A DNA stretch of 64,000 nucleotides, taken from NCBI GenBank assembly GCA_020630335.1, contig JAHDBN010000003.1, positions 62,001-126,000 of the forward strand, in the 5' to 3' direction. Positions 61,768 through 64,000 of this stretch are shown here, piece by piece. The notes under the pieces are model-generated. The model was not told the origin of the DNA, ran no database searches, and saw nothing but the letters and a program-made list of their open reading frames with translations. Made by a program: the position numbers and the translations under genes. Positions within the stretch are counted from its first letter, which is position 1. The number at the start of each line of letters is the position of its first letter. The stretch is from Bacteriovoracaceae bacterium (GTDB lineage Bacteria; Bdellovibrionota; Bacteriovoracia; Bacteriovoracales; Bacteriovoracaceae).

Positions 61768-62877
61768 GTGATATATTGTGATTACAATTCATCTGCCCCT
61801 CTAAGTGAAAACTTAAGAGGGGTTTTTTTTGATCTTCCTTTTGCGAATCCTTCTGCTCAGCATCGGGAAGGAAAAAAATCTTTAAAAGCTATAAACGAAA
61901 CAACAAAGTATTTAAAAGAATATTTTGGTGTTGATGATTATGAAGTTTTTTATCATTCAGGTTCTACTGAAGGATGCAATCAATGCATTCAGGGCTCTTT
62001 GGAAAAAGGTGATACCTTTTTTTATTTTCCCTTAGATCATTCCGCTATTTTGTCACAGGTTAATTATTTATCAAAAATGGGGATCAAGTGTGTTGAATTA
62101 GAAATTTCACAAGACTTAGACTTCTTAGAAAAAAATATTGAGATCATGAAAAAGAGTATCTCTAAAAAAGGACTTTTAAATTTCACATGGGTTCATAATG
62201 AGACAGGACGAATTTGGAACTTAGATATTATAGAACGCTTGAAAAAAGATATTCCTAATCTTTTGGTTCACGTTGATGCAACTCAGAGTATAGGGAAAAT
62301 CAAAGATTACAAGAATGTGAGATCTGCAGATTTTTTCACTTACAGTGGACATAAGTTTGGAGCCTTAAATGGAGTAGGCTTTAGCTTTTATAAGAAAAAA
62401 CCTAAAGCTTTGATTTATGGAGGGAAACATCAAAAAGGCTTAAGGGCTGGCACTTTAAATATTCAAGGTATTGTTTCGTTACGATATGCGCTTGAAGATT
62501 TAGAAAGTAAAATCTCACTTGATCATTGCATTAATATTCAAAAAGAACTGGATGATTTATTTCAAAGACTTGTTTCTAAGAATTTAATCTTGGATTTTTC
62601 ACATCAACCAAACAAGGCGTGGAATACCTTGTTTCTTGTTTTCAAAGAATTAAAAACTCAAATCCTTTTACCGGCGATTGATCTCGTAGGAGTTTCGTTA
62701 GGATCAGGATCAGCCTGCTCTTCAGGTATTTTTGAAGAGAATAAGCTTTTAAACTCTTTAGGGTTGCAAGCGTACTCTAAGAACACTTTAAGAGTATCTG
62801 TCTCTCCGCTAAGTGATTTAGCGACTTTGAAAGAGACATTACTTCGGATTGAAGGAGTGATTGAAAAACTAGCTTAA
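61768..62877 (+). CDS. Cysteine desulfurase (NifS/IscS family)
   Basis: A 369-residue PLP enzyme releasing sulfur from cysteine for Fe-S clusters and thiolated tRNA. The N-terminus YCDYNSSAPLSENLRG is the family start, so the GTG at 61768 must be right. HSGSTEGCN, HVDATQSIGK and the PLP-Lys in YSGHKFGALNGVGF follow. The catalytic Cys is in GSGSACSSGIFEENKLL. No ribosome binding site is seen, and an intrinsic terminator (61796-61830) lies inside codons about 10-21. IscU, IscA and other cluster genes are not in view. Confidence 0.92.
   Translation: MIYCDYNSSAPLSENLRGVFFDLPFANPSAQHREGKKSLKAINETTKYLKEYFGVDDYEVFYHSGSTEGCNQCIQGSLEKGDTFFYFPLDHSAILSQVNYLSKMGIKCVELEISQDLDFLEKNIEIMKKSISKKGLLNFTWVHNETGRIWNLDIIERLKKDIPNLLVHVDATQSIGKIKDYKNVRSADFFTYSGHKFGALNGVGFSFYKKKPKALIYGGKHQKGLRAGTLNIQGIVSLRYALEDLESKISLDHCINIQKELDDLFQRLVSKNLILDFSHQPNKAWNTLFLVFKELKTQILLPAIDLVGVSLGSGSACSSGIFEENKLLNSLGLQAYSKNTLRVSVSPLSDLATLKETLLRIEGVIEKLA
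61796..61830 (+). terminator. Intrinsic terminator inside the cysteine desulfurase gene
   Basis: CCCCTCT (61796-61802) and AGAGGGG (61816-61822) pair perfectly, with an inner AAG/CTT pair and a TGAAAA loop; eight T (61823-61830) follow. It has all the parts of a Rho-independent terminator. It is 28 bases into a coding frame whose conserved start must lie upstream of it. Confidence 0.85.
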
Positions 62878-63851
62878 AGTTGTCTCCAGGATTTGAGTAT
62901 ATGCTCTAAATGTTCTGGATGAATATGAGTACAATAATTTGCTCGATGTCTGGACTCTAGCAATGGACTAGAAACAAGAAAATATTTCATAGGCTTTCTA
63001 TTTCTTTTCCTAAAAAGTGAATGAGTTCTATTAGGTAAATACAAAAAATCATAAGGAATATCTTTAAGACAAGTAAAATCTTCTCTATGAGTAAAGTAGC
63101 TAATCAAAAATAGATCCCAAGGAATAAATCCTTTTGATCCAGGCCATATTCTCCACAAACTCTTCCAGATTTTAGTTTTTTTCGCAACCCAACGATAAGG
63201 CCCTTTTAATTTTTCTTTCATAAATTCAAGGTGTTTCTTGCTCCATAAAAGGTGAGTCATACTTTCCACAGGAATCATTGTTATTGGAATATAAGAATTC
63301 ATGATGGCCCTCACAGCTTCAGGGTCACCATCTATATTAGTATCTGGAAATAGAATCCTTTTTTTTCCAAAGACAACTTCATATTCTAATCTCTTGCCTC
63401 CGAGGAGAACGATTTCTTGAATTTGAGAAATAAGATCAGGTCTAAGAAGTATAAGACTTGCAATATTAGTTAATCGTCCAGAAGCAATAATAGTGATTTT
63501 CTGATTTTTGAGTACTTTTATCATTTGATAAATGGCTTGATTATAAGAACCAAGTTCTTGGCTACTTTTTGCTCCCTGGTAAACTTTTAAATGATCTTGA
63601 TTAAAGTTTTTGAGGAGCTTTAGGCTCCATTTTTTTTGATGTTCAAGATCATTGATATTTCCATAAACGGTAGAAAGCCCCTTGATATCGAGTTTATCTT
63701 GATGATTAATCAGATGAATTAAAGCATAAGCATCATCTGGATCTCTAATTTTTTTCCCAAAAGCGAGGTCGTAATCAAACCACAATGCAGTTTTTGCAAA
63801 GATAGTTAAGGGAAGTATTAAAAAAGTGATAACCTTCATAAGAAGCTTCAT
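62874..63851 (-). CDS. Exported nucleoside hydrolase (IunH-like)
   Basis: A 325-residue protein with a signal peptide (KLLMKVITFLILPLTIFA) followed by an inosine-uridine hydrolase-like domain. The calcium-binding Asp cluster at the domain start reads FDYDLAFGKKIRDPDDAYAL, related to DTDxGxDDA but with an insertion. GLSTVYGN, IIASGRLTNIASL and NIDGDPEAVRAI are further motifs. It cuts N-glycosidic bonds of nucleosides, here probably in the periplasm or outside. The start is uncertain: ATG at 63849-63851 is chosen, ATG at 63837-63839 would also give a signal peptide, and the frame stays open to the window edge. Confidence 0.85.
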   Translation of the reverse strand: MKLLMKVITFLILPLTIFAKTALWFDYDLAFGKKIRDPDDAYALIHLINHQDKLDIKGLSTVYGNINDLEHQKKWSLKLLKNFNQDHLKVYQGAKSSQELGSYNQAIYQMIKVLKNQKITIIASGRLTNIASLILLRPDLISQIQEIVLLGGKRLEYEVVFGKKRILFPDTNIDGDPEAVRAIMNSYIPITMIPVESMTHLLWSKKHLEFMKEKLKGPYRWVAKKTKIWKSLWRIWPGSKGFIPWDLFLISYFTHREDFTCLKDIPYDFLYLPNRTHSLFRKRNRKPMKYFLVSSPLLESRHRANYCTHIHPEHLEHILKSWRQL

Positions 63852-64000
63852 ATTATGTGGATGGTGTCCAAAAGTCATGGCCATAATGACTCCAAATGGT
63901 GCTTTTAGATTCCAATCTTGTAAGAAAAATCTGCCATGGCGATTAGCATTAAGTGCGGTGCTCAGAGATAAGTACTTGAATTTAAAGCTAAGATAAAACT

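Overview
The window is AT-rich, densely packed bacterial chromosome. It has no rRNA or tRNA gene, CRISPR array, integrase or insertion sequence that I can recognise. Housekeeping genes (typA, murA, guaA, dnaE, htpG, asnS, glmM, tatC) alternate with many small secreted proteins and lipoproteins and at least four exported peptidases. That mix, the low GC content, A/T-rich codon choice, the beta-barrels and the PilZ-GAF-AAA regulator fit a Bacteriovorax/Halobacteriovorax-like member of the Bdellovibrionota. The taxonomic placement is inference from gene content.

Layout. 1-970: two overlapping minus-strand genes for exported proteins, one with an ADP-ribosyltransferase-like motif pattern. 1.2-8.6 kb: a glycine-rich membrane protein, a pseudouridine synthase, then an rRNA methyltransferase-DCC-MFS-DUF5522-typA run and small secreted proteins. 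8.8-13.3 kb: a tight pantothenate/CoA operon (ketopantoate reductase candidate, panB, panC, separate coaC and coaB, coaX, panD) carrying almost all steps from ketoisovalerate and aspartate to 4'-phosphopantetheine. 13.3-15.6 kb: a degenerate PLP-fold protein, a GNAT acetyltransferase, a broken nucleoside-deaminase gene with a 7-bp repeat expansion, a 28-codon small ORF with its own terminator, and a GRDP-like protein. 15.6-24.7 kb: murA-HIT-guaA-yceI, a poly-threonine lipoprotein, and dnaE. 24.7-29.3 kb: a DMT transporter with a ferredoxin, and a phosphohexomutase-queC-cca operon.

29.3-41.5 kb is the accessory, envelope-facing stretch: beta-barrels, a 1175-residue zinc metalloprotease lipoprotein, an NTR/TIMP-like secreted protein beside a LysR regulator with a palindromic site, tatC, and two more lipoproteins related to the one at 19.4 kb. 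One of these carries an uninterrupted 61-codon threonine tract. 41.5-48.2 kb: polyamine genes speB-speE, a DksA/TraR-like protein behind a good sigma-54 promoter match, a kexin-like subtilase lipoprotein with an anchored coiled-coil neighbour, and htpG. 48.3-55.2 kb: an asparaginase-domain protein, a kinase-like protein, a PfkB kinase and asnS, then a secreted pyroglutamyl-peptidase-like protein, a decayed copy of the asnS 3' end, and an M11-like metalloprotease. 55.3-64 kb: a PilZ-GAF-AAA-Fis regulator without GAFTGA, glmM, an apparently leaderless NAD(P)HX repair fusion, tsaE, a cysteine-free IscR-like regulator with a structured leader, a cysteine desulfurase with an intrinsic terminator inside its first codons, and a secreted nucleoside hydrolase.

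Points most worth following: the terminator inside the cysteine desulfurase coding region with the unusual regulator in front of it; the nnrD promoter and 10-bp dyad that put the transcription start on the start codon; the poly-Thr lipoprotein family; the asnS 3'-end remnant; the secreted ADP-ribosyltransferase-like protein; and the near-complete CoA operon with a non-PanE reductase candidate.
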